Of a stretch of 64,000 nt of DNA, positions 21,640-34,200 are shown one piece after another. The DNA comes from Trifolium pratense. Lineage: Eukaryota > Streptophyta > Magnoliopsida > Fabales > Fabaceae. Location: contig NC_060060.1 in assembly GCF_020283565.1 (NCBI RefSeq), positions 30,194,001 to 30,258,000 of the forward strand, in the 5' to 3' direction. Every line of letters begins with the position of its first letter. The stretch's first letter is position 1. The position numbers and the translations under genes are program-made. The notes under the pieces were generated by a model. It saw only the letters and a program-made list of their open reading frames with translations. It did not search any database and had not been told where the DNA came from.

Positions 21640-23840
21640 TCACAACCCATTTCCTCCTCTTGTCTCGTCTCTTCTCCCTCACACACACGCTTCCGTTCCG
21701 TTCTCTCACACTCTTTTCAGGTAACCCTAATCCATCGCCACTTTTTCAATCTCTCATTTTCTCCTTCATTTATTATTTCAAAGATTCACTTTTTTTTTTC
21801 TCGAGACAAAATCAACCGCATATAACTGAAATATCAATTTTACGCTTGATCCTATTTTACGATTCTTCATTTCTTTTTAGTTTATCATTTTCAATTCATA
21901 GTTCCTAGTTTGAAATTTTGAATTGTAATTTTTCCCTAATAAGGGATGATTCTGATCGGAAAAAAGGAATTCGTTCTGTTGAAGAATTCGTTCCACTGTT
22001 GTTTTCTATTGGATGTATCTGGGCTAATGTTGATTTTGATCTCTGTAGCACCGACGCATGCGATTACATTTAATTAATTTTCTCAAATTATTCTTGGTGT
22101 CTGTGTCGGTGCGTCATAGATTTTGATTCTTAATAAATATACATAGGTATTAATCTTGCCTAGTTAGTTTTAGATTGAGCATTTTGTTTGTTGTGAAATG
22201 CAGCTTTGAAAAGTTAGTTATTTTAAACATTATGACTAATATTTACCATTTTGACTTTGACTTGTGGGAAGGATCTATTGCATTATGTGTATTTAGTACT
22301 ACCTCCGTACCACAATATAAGTCACTTTGACACTTTTAGGCATTTTAAGAAATGTAATTAATGTTGTATGGAAAAATTTAGTTTCAGTTATCATGAATAT
22401 TGTAATGTATAGTTATAGTTATATACATTTAATGTTGTATCAGGAAGGTTGATGCTTTTCATAAAGATAGGTTTTTTTTTAAGTATTTAGGTTGTATAGT
22501 AATTTTGCAGTCATTGTAGGGAACCTGCTGGTAGATATCTAACAATTAACCTATGGTTGTATACTTGTATTATTAGATACCTGCTACCAATAAATGGATA
22601 TTCCAAAGTGGAGGAGTGAGGACTATTATTTCGATCAATAGTTAATTGAAGATCTGTGATGATTGCTTGAGATTTCAGATTTCGTTGGTTAACTTTAATA
22701 ACGATTCTAATTCTTTTTATGTTTATATATTTTTCACTTATATATGAGTTATGAACTTATGATGCATGTATTTTAGAGATGTGAATGTTACCCTGGATGA
22801 GTGGTTATATAAGACTAGACAAGATTAGGAATACAATCATTAGAAAGAAAGTTAGAGCGGCTCTCGTTGTGAAAAAGATGGTAAAGTCTCATCTTAGGTG
22901 GTTTGGTCATGTGGGGAGAAGATTCAAAGAAGCACAGACAAGGAGAATTGAGCCAATGAGAGATAGTAATATATTCAGATAGACGGTAGGGGATCAGAGA
23001 AAAACTATAGGTCAAACAATTGAGATTAAGTGGTGAATGATCTATTTGTGGACTTTATATATGAAACCATATTATGTTGATTAATCTACGTAGTTGATAC
23101 CATCTAGTCAGTGGAAAGAGGTAAATCTATCAGCCAAACCATTAAGGGAGGATTAAGAGGTAAATGGTCTATTTCTGGGTTTGATATGTTCCATGGTATT
23201 ATGGAGTTGATTGATCCATGTAGCCAATCCCATCTAGTTTGAAAAAGATTTTGTTGTCTTTATATAGATAAATTATCGTCTACAAATACATCTTATAGTA
23301 TAGTTTGGGTTTCTGGGTAATTTTGTTATAATCGATAATCCATATAAACATCAAATAGTAACCACTCACTAGTTTGCGAAATAGGGAATTGAAGAATCTA
23401 TCTTCAGTAAGGAAATAGATAAACTAGTTGGTGCAAATTAGAGTCTATTTTGGTCAGACTCATATATGGAGCTGATGTAGCTTTAAAGTTAAATATAAAG
23501 CACTATTAGGTCGTGATTTAAAATTCAATTTAAAGCACTATTAGGTAGTAGAAACGTATTTTAAGCTCTCTGAAAGGTGGAGAAACCAAATGATAAGGAA
23601 ACTTTTCATCATTTTTTATTGCATGACTGTAGTTCTTAATGAAGTTTTGTAACTATTGGCTATTGGTGGTAATGGCGGACTATAAGCAGTTGCTATAGCT
23701 TTTACTTGTATGCTGCCTTTTGTGCTACCCACATGTATAGTTTTTTATACTAGAAGAGTTTCTTGCATCTTTCTGAACAGCAGTAAGTAGTTGTTTCTAA
23801 CTTTTTCATTTTTTTAGGAGCTTGTGGTTTGAACATAAAG
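21640..23840 (+). promoter_or_regulatory. 5'UTR and 2.1-kb leader intron of the RMD5-like gene
   Basis: A pyrimidine-rich leader (about 21650-21720) ends TTTTCAG with donor GTAACC at 21721. The matching acceptor TTTTTTTAG ends at 23817, leaving 23 nt of leader (23818-23840) before the ATG. The intron begins T-rich, as in plant 5'UTR introns that boost expression. It contains a LINE relic (22778-23235) and one Stowaway-like end (about 22303-22340). The transcription start is not determined. Confidence 0.6.
22778..23235 (+). mobile_element. LINE reverse-transcriptase tail, degenerate and partly duplicated
   Basis: From 22785 a frame reads MSGYIRLDKIRNTIIRKKVR and HLRWFGHVGRR, the conserved C-terminal end of plant L1-type LINE reverse transcriptases. 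It is followed by stops. The 3' end is present twice in tandem: about 23012-23120 and about 23135-23235 share 'TAAATGGTCTATTT'-like words and 'CCCATCTAGT'. It lies in the RMD5 leader intron in the same orientation. Confidence 0.8.
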
Positions 23841-24998
23841 ATGGAGATTAGTAGCATCAAAGATGCATTTGACCGTGTGGCTAAGAAGCAAAAGTTATGT
23901 TCTTCCAAGTCTGAAGAAACTGTTGACCAGGTAGGGCGTGAAATTGAGCAGGCGTTGGCAACACTTAAGTCCCCTCATGATCCCTCAACTCCAACTGACC
24001 AGAAATCTGTTCTTACAGAACTTAAGTCAAAGCTCAATGCTATTGGGTCACTTCAACAGTTAGAAGGACCGAATAAGGAATTGAACTCAAGTCTTGCAAA
24101 GTATCAAAAACTTCTTGAAAAATTGTTAAACCCTGACATCTCAAAGGCATACAGAAATGTGGAATTTGATGCTCATATTATCAATCAGATCATTGCAAGC
24201 CACTTTTACCGTCAAGGTTTATTTGATCTTGGAGACAGCATCATAAATGAGGCCGGAGAGCCTAATGCAACTGCACTTAGATCTCAATTCTTGGAAATGC
24301 ACCAGGTTATTGAAGCCATGAGGAATAGAAACCTTCAGCCTGCTCTCACATGGGTCACTGCTAATCGTGAAAAACTTGTCCAGATTGGTTCCAATCTTGA
24401 ACTTAAGGTTCACACACTGCAGTATGTAGAGATTGTGCAAAATGGAACACGAGCTGATGCCCTAAAGTATTCCCAAATTTATCTTCGTCGTTTTGCTGAT
24501 CTCTACAAGGATGACTTCCAAAAGCTTATGGGTTGCCTCTTGTATGTAAGAAGGCTGGAGAAATCCCCTTATGCTGAGTTGCTGTCCCCATCTCATTGGG
24601 AGGTGACAACTGAAGAGCTGGCACGACAGTTCTGTTCTCTTATGGGACAGTCCTATGAGAACCCACTGAATGTGGTATTTACAGCTGGAGTTGAAGGGTT
24701 GCCCACACTGTTAAAGTTGGCAAATGTAATGGCGGCAAAGAAGCAGGAATGGCAAGAAATGAAACAGTTGCCAGTGCCTGTAGAATTGGGAAAGGAATTT
24801 CAGTTTCATTCAATTTTTGTTTGCCCTGTGAGTAGGGATCAAGGTAGCGAAGAGAATCCTCCAATGCTGCTGCCATGTTTACATGTCCTTTGCAAGCAAT
24901 CAATTATGAAGTTATCAAAAAATAGCACAAGAACATTCAAGTGTCCATATTGTCCGGCGGAAGCTACAGTTGCACACTGCAGACAAGTGTATTTCTGA
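23841..24998 (+). CDS. RMD5/GID2-like E3 ubiquitin ligase subunit (CTLH complex)
   Basis: An uninterrupted 385-codon frame from ATG at 23841, close to the usual length of plant RMD5 homologues. The N-terminal third is a coiled-coil region. A LisH-like segment (about residues 105-140), a CTLH/CRA region (about 145-300; NLQPALTWVTANREKL, ALKYSQIYLRRFADLY) and a degenerate RING follow. The RING has CPVS, LPCLHVLCKQSI and FKCPYCPAE, the non-canonical Gid-type RING of this family, ending CRQVYF. RMD5 pairs with MAEA/GID9 as the catalytic heterodimer of the GID/CTLH ligase in cytoplasm and nucleus. The upstream TTG (23829) is not used as the start because the ATG fits the family N-terminus. The coding exon is single, with the intron in the leader. 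Confidence 0.9.
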   Translation: MEISSIKDAFDRVAKKQKLCSSKSEETVDQVGREIEQALATLKSPHDPSTPTDQKSVLTELKSKLNAIGSLQQLEGPNKELNSSLAKYQKLLEKLLNPDISKAYRNVEFDAHIINQIIASHFYRQGLFDLGDSIINEAGEPNATALRSQFLEMHQVIEAMRNRNLQPALTWVTANREKLVQIGSNLELKVHTLQYVEIVQNGTRADALKYSQIYLRRFADLYKDDFQKLMGCLLYVRRLEKSPYAELLSPSHWEVTTEELARQFCSLMGQSYENPLNVVFTAGVEGLPTLLKLANVMAAKKQEWQEMKQLPVPVELGKEFQFHSIFVCPVSRDQGSEENPPMLLPCLHVLCKQSIMKLSKNSTRTFKCPYCPAEATVAHCRQVYF

Positions 24999-26107
24999 TG
25001 AAGTTTGTGCATTTATTATCTCTCATATATTTTATTGGTGGAGTCAGCATTCATAGCTTTCTGGTTGTATATAGATATTCTAAAATGATCTTTTGCATTT
25101 GACAAGACCAGTGACTAAGTGAATAAAAATTAAAAGAACCTGTTGATAACTTGGAGCTCTTATAATGATTTCATCTCCATGACTAAAGTGGATTCTCCAA
25201 TTTTACCTACAATTCTTGCGTTACCAAGTCTGAATCACTTGTAAATATGCTTCATGATCTCACTGCTTAAAATTTGTATTCACTGGCGAGTTCCTATGTA
25301 CAACTATGGTTGCACTAAATATGCAGCTGTTGTTTATATTCACCAATGTCGATAGATGTATGCTTCGATAGCCAGTGTTGGGAGTGTCTCCCGGCATGGA
25401 ATACTTAAAAAAATTGTTTAATCTGATTTTTTTTTGTTATCGCATTTTGATTGAAATATCTCTTATCTTCTGTTTTGAACCAAACATTGGTTGATTAAGA
25501 TCAGTTGCAGATCAGCAAAAACTTATCTGCTCAAAATAGAGTCTTGATTAACAATGTCCTTATCATTTTATTGGTTAATATCCTCAATACTGAAAATAAC
25601 CCACATATTGATTAGTGCTACATGCATAATTTTATGCATAAATTGTTTTGGTAGTACTCCAACTTTTTCTTTTTTTCTATACAAAACTTTTTTTTTCCTA
25701 TACTCCAACTTATATTCACATGTTACGCTTACATAGTAATTTCACCCTTAAAGGTGAATAAGTAGAGTGTTCGGGGTTCAAACCCCGACCTCTCCACATA
25801 TTATGTGATGTCATTGTTAACTGAACTAAGTTCACAGGAACGTTATAACCTATTATTTATGTAACCCCGAACACTCCACATATAATGTGATGTCATTGTT
25901 AACTTAACTAAGTTCACGGGAACGTTATAACATATAGAAAAGATAGTTGGTATTTTTGAATAAGAACATGAAATAAACTGAGATCAAATATGCTAGCAAA
26001 AAAGAAAATTAAAAAAATGAACTAAAACAAAAATTAAAAAGCAGATTATAATTTATTTTTCTGCCAATTTTTCCAAACAAGAATATAGAAATAAAAATAG
26101 CTTCTTT
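24999..26107. other. Intergenic after RMD5; holds duplicated SINE tail
   Basis: The first few hundred bases are probably the RMD5 3'UTR. A SINE with a duplicated 3' part is at 25745-25935. No gene was seen. Confidence 0.55.
25745..25935 (+). mobile_element. tRNA-derived SINE with tandemly duplicated 3' half
   Basis: Contains a strong B-box (CGGGGTTCAAACCCCGACC) and the tail 'CCACATATTATGTGATGTCA' to 'ACGTTATAAC'. A second copy of the tail starts at about 25862 with AACCCCGAACACTCC. The same tail motif is in the diverged copy at 150-325. Confidence 0.7.
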
Positions 26108-26587
26108 CTATGGAAAACCAATTATACTATCAAATGGAAACACAGTAGAAGAAAGAGGAGGAGGAGATTTTGGAGGAAGATTCTCTTGCACTAAATATTC
26201 TTCCACCAACTCTTTGGTAGATTTTGCAGACAAAGGATGAAAAAATTCACCCAATTCCTTAACAAACCCATTAACCAAAACCCATTTCTCATCTTCACCC
26301 ATTTTATTCCATTTGAATTTAGCTTCTTCTTCATTGAGTTGAAGATACCCACAAAATTCTTTGAAAAGAATTTTTCTACTCTTTATCATAGCCTCTTCTG
26401 CTTGTTTCACACGTACGTTGATTATAGATGCTTTCTCTGCAAACTCTGATGCTAGTGATGCATCGCTGATGATGTTGTTGTTGGTGTTTTTGATGCATGA
26501 GATTTGAGTTTTGGGTTTGTTGTGGGTGGAGAATGTGGTGGGTGAGATTGTGAAGAACATTGGAATGTGTTGAATTCTCAGAGCCAT
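26108..26587 (-). CDS. Small plastid-type protein of unknown function
   Basis: A 159-codon intact frame. The first ~40 residues lack acidic residues and are rich in Thr, Asn, Ser and Lys (MALRIQHIPMFFTISPTTFS), like a chloroplast transit peptide. The mature part is helical and charged: SEFAEKASIINVRVKQAEEA, then KILFKEFCGYLQLNEEEAKF and WVLVNGFVKELGEFFHPLSA, ending with a Pro/Ser-rich tail (PPKSPPPLSSTVF). There is no transmembrane segment or catalytic motif that I recognise. It stands alone, transcribed away from the FAAH side. Function unknown; I am confident only that it is a real single-exon gene. Confidence 0.7.
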   Translation of the reverse strand: MALRIQHIPMFFTISPTTFSTHNKPKTQISCIKNTNNNIISDASLASEFAEKASIINVRVKQAEEAMIKSRKILFKEFCGYLQLNEEEAKFKWNKMGEDEKWVLVNGFVKELGEFFHPLSAKSTKELVEEYLVQENLPPKSPPPLSSTVFPFDSIIGFP

Positions 26588-28271
26588 TGAAAATTAAATT
26601 AAATTTAATCGATTGAGAATTTTGGTTTTTTGTTTTTGGGTTGGAGCGATGGAATTGAAGCTTATGGAAAAAAGAGAGTGGTGGTGATTATTTAAAAATG
26701 GATTACAATTGCAATTGGTTGGGGTAGGCAATACTGTGTGTTCATGCAGTTGATGAGATGGATACCATTCATGTCATATCAAACGGTTTATATTTAGAGA
26801 TTTACTTTTGCCGGGGCACGCCCTACGAAATTACCAAAATACCTCGTCCGCTATTTAAGTAGCGGATTATAAGTTTAAAATCTTGAAAATTTCATGGTAA
26901 GAGGGTGTTTTTTTCCCCAAAAATCCGCTACTTAACGGACGTTATAAAAATATGTTAGAAGTGTTTTTTTTTTTCTCAAATTTCATATTTTTATAGTGTC
27001 TGCTACTTAAGTAGAAAACTAATTCCGTTACTTAAGTAGAGAACCGATAAAAATCTTGATTTTTCTTGGAGGGTGTTTCGCTCAAAATTTCTCATTTTAC
27101 AATGTCCGCTACTTAAGTAGTGATCTAATTCCGCTACTTAAGTAGCGCAAGGGTAAAAAGAGAAATCCGTAAGACGCGTGAGTGGTAAGTAGGGTGAGAA
27201 AAGTAATTCTCTCGTATTTATTGTGAATTGGGATTGGACGCTGATGTTTGAAGTGTGTTTTTTTAATCAATTTTTAACATTAAAAAATTCCATTAATGTT
27301 CAACATTGTGATGGACAAGCTATATATATTAAATGAAAATAAAAAATAGCATACAAGATAAATATAATATATATCATATATGTTTGAAAATGTTAAACAG
27401 TAACCAACACTAATAAGCATATTAATATGGAAATTTTGTCACGAAAATGATTACATGACAGTACCTTTTTTTATCTCATCAACATGATACGGTTCATATG
27501 AGAGTATTGAGTTTTCATTTCATCACAGGTTATGGACACGAAACGAGGATATAGCAGTTGTGAGTGACACAGCATTTTTATTTCATACTATAAACGCATT
27601 TGGAAGTGATCACCATCCCTCAGTGAAGAAAGAAATATCTAAGCAGTGAGCTTGACATGCCTCATCTTTGCAATACACATCCCCTTTGATAACTAGTTTA
27701 GGTGTAAAAAAATAAAATAAACAAGCCTATCGGCGTATTCACAGTATAGACACGCACGCGCGCACACACCTAAAATAAACATAAAGTATCAAACATGCAA
27801 TTTAGCCTAACATTATCTTAGATTTTTTTAAACAACATAAAGGTTAAAAAAATAATTAAAACTCCTCTAAATAACATTAAAAAAAAATGGATGCTACAAA
27901 TATGTTTATAATTTATAGAACAGTAGTAAGAGAGGTTACATCAAATATGAAATGAAATATATTTCAGAGGATAACAATTAACAAAAATGTTTAAGAGTAG
28001 CCAAGCCATGAACAGTCCTTCGCACAAAATCCTGTTGAAATTCTTAGAGAAGAAGCTCCCCTTCTACACCCAGATAGTGTGCATTTTATCCTCATCCGTT
28101 ATTTTCCAAACAATATTTCATATCTGTAGATTATTACAATCTTCTTCGTAGAGATTGATTATTTTCGAAGAACTTTACCAAACTGTAAATCCTGTTAAAA
28201 GGATAGCAATCTCCAAATAAAGCTAGAAGATTTCAGCCACAGATTAATAACTAGCAAGAGTATCTTAAGCT
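26588..28271. other. Intergenic: promoter of the plastid-type gene, palindrome array, FAAH 3' region
   Basis: Contains the palindromic array at 26812-27170 and a short ACGCACGCGCGCACACAC run near 27751. The bases just below 28272 are expected to be FAAH 3'UTR. No gene was seen. Confidence 0.55.
26812..27170. repeat. Array of CCGCTACTTAAGTAGCGG-like palindromes
   Basis: Five to six copies of CTACTTAAGTAG or close variants occur in paired form (for example near 26850, 26922, 27001, 27028, 27106, 27133), separated by 'AACTAATTCCG' or 'GATCTAATTCCG' spacers and tracts ending TTTCAT or TTTCTC. It looks like a member of a non-coding repeat family with internal tandem units of about 105 bp. Confidence 0.7.
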
Positions 28272-31200
28272 TCAGTTAGCCCTCAGAATATCATAGTATG
28301 AGACAGGCCTCTTCTGTGACTCACCGCAGAGTTTCTGAATAAATTAGGAAGTATGTTTACCAAAAACATCAGCAAAAAATATGTATACCGTCAGTGTAAA
28401 GATATTTTAGACATTCATCAAATGATGTGTTACCATATCATTTAATAAGTATGACAAAATGTGTTTTTAAACTACTCAAATGATGTGATGGTACATCATC
28501 GGATGCGTGTAAAATATATTTACACTTAGAACATACATAAACTAAACTCTTGTAATAAAGATATAAAGGCAAATAGTTCGTATATTACACAAACTGCGGG
28601 GAGGTTGACTTTTGAATATCAACACTTATTATACATATGCATGAATATACACATACCTCAACTGCAGATGCTACTCGCAAAATAGTAGCTTCTGCCCAGG
28701 GTCGGCCAATTATTTGCAAACCTATTGGAAGTCCTTCTTTATCGTAACCCACCTATAGATGGAACATGTCCGTTAAAAAATAAACAGTATATGCATTTTA
28801 AAAAAACGAATAAACATTATACAAGATAATACCAGTATATCAGCAATGCTTTTGATTAGGCATCTAACCAGATATGGGTAAATGGATTGAGGGAAAGTGG
28901 CAAAGGGAGTTATTTCAGTGAGAATTTCAATTGTTTAATCAACTGCAGGTGACGTGTTATCTAAATGAATTCTGAACATAGGGCTTCTGACTGTTGATGA
29001 TGGAAACAAGATCAGGGTGGGAAGTCTACAGTCAAGAGCATATAACGGAATTTTAAATGGGAGAACCCACAATCCAGATTTATTTGTCTAAAATATGGAA
29101 CAAACTTGTGCCACTGAAGCTGTGGTTTTGTTTCGAGATTGGTATTGGATAGAGTGCTCACAAATCTGGTGAATAGAAATATGTTGTCACTATCAAAATG
29201 GATGTATCTTGGTTGTCAGTCGACAGTAGAATCATCCATTTATTCTTTGAATATCCTACTTATTCAGAAGTCTGGAGGTCATGTCTCTAGTGGATAGCTG
29301 TCACTTCAATATTGCGACTGTAGGAGTCATTTCTTAAAGTTTCAGGGGGTGCTGTGATGTAGTAAGGAGTATCAGGGTGCTAGGTAACTGATTTATCTGG
29401 TTTGCAATAATTTGAGGTATTTGGTGGACTAGTAATAGAGGAAATGTTCAAGTCAGTGTTTCGTTGGATGTGGAAGAGATTGTAGAAATGGAGAAACTGA
29501 AAGCTTAGAGTTGTCCAACTACGAGATTATCTGGTTATAGATACCCTATCTCATCTTGGTTGACTAACCCCTCTGTATGTTTGGGTGTTTCTGAAAATTA
29601 CAGCATGTAGTTTAATATGTTAGCTATTTCTTTTGTTGTTTGGTGTATCCCTGCGTAGTTTGTTGTGGTTAGGGAGCGTTAGCAGTATGGCTCCCTCAGG
29701 TTGGTTTAAAAATTCTGTGGCCTAATTTGGCATCCCTTGTGCCAACTATAATAAGCTTTTGTTTAAAAATATTTGCTAGCTTAAGAAAATTTGTCTATTA
29801 GCAATTACTAGTGTGTTAACCCAAAGACAAAAATAATAAACACGATACTCACGAGTGATTGATATCACTCACTTACCGGGACAGAAATGGCAGGGAATCC
29901 CAAAAGATTAGCTGGAACAACGAACCGCATAAGGTAACCTGAGAAAAATGCTGCTAATTAAAATAGTGAACGAGGCAAGTTATTGTGTATTAGTTGGTGA
30001 CTTGTCGTAATCATGGCATTTCAATTTTATTTTAAGGTCTGTCATGAATTATTCGGTTCTTTCTAAGTTCTAACTTCTAAATATAAAACGAGTCCAGATT
30101 ACAGTGTCCAATAATACACATTCAATCCATAAATTTCCATGACATCTAGTGCAAACAAATGCCACCAATACTCTGGATTCAGTCATGATAAATAGATTAT
30201 GGATTCAGAATCTTACTGCTATATTGTAAGAAAAAACTTTTGTGTGGCTCTTTTGTTGACCTACGAGTCTAAAGACCATTAACTCATCTTATACCAACCA
30301 ACAGGTTATCTTATTGCGAGATGATAAACCTTATAAGGTTGTACTCAGTTGTTTATATTATCAGTAGCAATAGCAAAAGGTGATCTAATAATGCTAATTA
30401 CGATGCTGCTCTGCAAATCACTATGGAAAAGATATCCTCAATCTGAAATTTAAAGGTGAAGACAATCACCTGTAGTCGGCATATCTGTTTCACCACTTTT
30501 AAGGGCACTTGGATGTATTTTAGGCGCTGTCATGCTGTTACAAATAAAAGCAGTTCAGCAACAATGACAAAACCTTCCAAAATAAGTTGCAGTTGAATTT
30601 TGTAAACATATCTTTCCTTATCACCCTCCCCAAAAAATTATACACATATAACCTACAAAAGCTGCCGCTATTAGAACTGATCAAAGACAAGTCATCAGAT
30701 CTGATAAGATCGGTCGGTTAGGTTTTCCATACAAGTTTTAATTTTTTTTCTTTCTTGGTTCGATGAACATGAACAAAGTAGATATAAGATGCTATAATGA
30801 TAATAAGTTTGTCTCTTTTTTTTAATGCATAATACCAACAAACTATTTAAAAAATGTCATGTCCAGACTAAAAATCAAATAATTATAGATGAATCCAAAC
30901 CACATTAGATCAATTGAACAGAAATTTAAGACAGTACAATGGTCCATAAAACGAGGTGAAATTATACTATAATTGTTCATTATACATGCATACCCAGTTG
31001 TTGGAGTCACTATGACATCAACTTTCTTGAAAATCTCCAAGAAGTAATGCATAATTCTTCGTCTGAAACATATGAAACAAATTTTAGAAGCTACATGCAC
31101 AACAATTTTTAAGTATGATTTACATTTCAATAAAAATGATGTAAATTTGGTACATTTATAATAAACTTGTGTTACCTAATACATTGGGCTGCAATGTAAT

Positions 31201-34200
31201 CTGCTGCTGTAAACGTCTGGAAAAGTGCCAAACTTGTGCGAGTATCATATGTCAATTTTGCACCTTTCCTACAAAAGAAAAGAAGGAAACAACCATAAAT
31301 TTCTCATCAAAACTTCCAGTCAAATATTTAAAGATGCGAACGATGCCTTTTAACAAAAAAGAAGAAAAACTCAAACATACCCGTCTTCACAATCAGGATT
31401 CAGTGAACATGCGCATTCAGAACCAATGGAAACAAGATGGGCAGTTCGCATCTCCATAATCTCTGGTATAACAACTTCTTTCACCTTCAAATATAAGAGA
31501 TATGTGAAATACTTAGACTTGTTTGAATCCATCATGCTAAACGAAAAATAAAGTGCAAACAATCATGCAGTACATGATATTACAATGAACTTACTTCGCA
31601 ACCATGCGCCTTTCTCAGCAAATTAAGAGCATCCTCGCATTTATCAGAGACTTCAGTTGAATGAACATTATTAAACCACTTCACAGGAAAAAATACATTG
31701 TTTAGAAAAAGTTTATCAGATTAGCATATAAATCCATGTTGAAAGGATATCGTGATTACTGGGGTGTAGATCCCTATTCTTAATGATCCCAAAGCATATG
31801 TATCATCATTGAACGACAAAGTTGGCAAACAAGGTGTTGACTACAAGAAACGGAGAAATGTAAACATCATAATTTGTAAGAAGAATAGAATGTTTTAAAT
31901 AAATAATAGAGTAAGTATAATGGTAGAATAAGAGTTGGTAATTTGGTATTGTAGTTTGGTTATGTCATACAGTTTTGTAGCTAAGTAATTGTAGTTGTAG
32001 GCACATATAATGTAAGTAATTTTGTTTTAATCCCATTAATCAGGCCCATTGCTTAGTTTATATATTCAGATTAGTTCATGTACTCTTTAGATCTTTTTCA
32101 AATAATACTCAGAACCATATACACACTTCCGTTAATCAATCCTCTTGTGCAGTCCTTCCCCAACTGAACAGCGCTGGAACATAAATGTGATGGAAATAGC
32201 AGAAGCTCTTTTGTTTCACATGAAAGTTCTCAAGTATTTCATCTGGTAAGTTTCTGTATCTACATCATGCTATTTGGCATTGGTGTTCCCGAATACTGGT
32301 ATGGACTATAAGATTGCCAGAGTGCTTAATCATAACTTCTAAGTCTCTCATAAGCTCAATACAGTGGCATTTGATAATGTTATCAGAGTTTTTTTTTTTT
32401 TTCCTGCACTTCAGTTTTATTTTAATGATGGTAGCTATCTACCACAATTCACCTGAGCTAACCGTATGGTTGCCTTCTTTTTTGCTATGTATAATTAGTC
32501 CATGACATCTAATTTGCAACATTCTAGTCTCCAATCTCAGCATTTTTTATTACTGCAAAGAATATCAACTGAAGGATTAAATATTACCGGTTTCATACTG
32601 ATTCTATTTGCAGGCGATGCACCCAACATTGCAGCGTACCTAAATTATGAGAACACAAAAATATTCATTGTATATTTTGAAGAGGAAGGCTATATTTATC
32701 TGGGTTTTCTATTTAACATCGCCTATTGAATTGTTATCTCAAACAATTAGAACTGCAGACATGTAGACTTGAAATCAAGTATAATTTCAATTGAAGGGCA
32801 GCTAAGAATTTAATAAAAAAGGAAAGCCTAACGAAAAAGGGAAAATATATATGATGTATACACTAGCATTGCATCCTCTACGGATGAAGCAATGGGTCCA
32901 ATAACTTCCACTGTCCCAGAATCACATAAGCACCTGTAAATAAATAAAAATTATAAGTGTGTTCCAGCTGGAATAAATTTACCTAGTCAAACACAAATTG
33001 TATTTAATGCAACTAAATATATTATTCATAGATCTTTTTCCTCATAACCATGTAAATGACACAAACTTTGGTACATAAAAACTAATATTGTCAAAATTCT
33101 TGGAAGATTGCACGTTAGTCAGACATGTTGCTCTTTTAAAATTGCTAAACTAAAAACTTAATGAGAAGATAACATATTTTCATTGAATTTTTTGCGCAAA
33201 TGACATAAGAAAATGTGTCATGCAATATTATAAGAAGATAAAAAAAAATGTTTCACTAACCATCAAAGAACCAACAACAGTCAAAAAACACACTAACTAT
33301 TATCCACCAATGCCTAAGACTAGAATATGAAAAGAAACTCTTAAGCTTGACAAATAGAAGATAAACAAGTTCCTTCACTACCAAAAGACCGGACTGTTTC
33401 CCATATAATAAAGGTTTCAGTCTTTTAGATAAACTAATAATGCGCCTGACTTTCAAACCAATGTCAAGTGATGATATATTCAATAGTAATAACAAACATA
33501 TGCAAATGGGTGCACTTTCATCCTAATAGATTTAATTAGAGTTATGATCATCGCAGTCATGTGGAATTTGATCAATATATTTAAGGTCTATTGCAGAAAT
33601 CTTTCTTCAATATTTTGTCACGAAACACTGGAAAAAAAAAGGTTATCAATTTGACAAATTTCATTTCATAGCCCTAATACAAAATGGGCAATCATGAGGT
33701 AAAAATTCCAAAATATAATTTCTCCTATAGGCTACATTGAGGTAAAAATCACTTTTTTGAGGAACAAATAGTAGACACAAAGATCTGGCTATGATTGATC
33801 TATCACATAATGAGAAATTACCCTTCCATGCTCATTCGCCCATAATTTATCTTCAATCCTACCACACCACACAGGGAAGAAGGAATACGGACCGAACCTG
33901 CCTTCAAAAATTTTAAAAATGAGAAACAATATATAGAGTTGATGCAAACAAATAGTTTGACACATCAGATTTGCACAACCTCCACCATCAGTTCCAAGTG
34001 CAGCAGAACATAGTCCAGAAGCAACAATTGCAGCTGGACCTGACGAAGATCCACCAGTATATCTATCAGGTGCATGAGGATTTCTTGCAGTTCTGCAACT
34101 CAAGAAAATTCGGTTGAACAATCACATGTATATTTCGATGAAGAGTGTAAGAAAATTATGAGCAAACCAAAATAGTTTTCGAGGAAAAGAATGTTTGAAA

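Noticed and set aside
23829..23840. TTG start four codons upstream of the RMD5 ATG
   Set aside because: ATG at 23841 gives the expected N-terminus and length; plant nuclear genes rarely start at TTG.
25745..25800. Possible tRNA gene because of GGGTTCAAACCCCGACC
   Set aside because: Only the promoter boxes match; no cloverleaf with acceptor stem and anticodon arm could be drawn. It fits a SINE head. The same applies to 4193-4285, 20598-20695, 40494-40580 and 55141-55270.
33789..34121. FAAH exon 8 read through as CANLMCQ...
   Set aside because: That is intron read-through. Splicing at GGAG|GTTGTG to the exon at 33897 restores the GGGSVRIP nucleophile motif.
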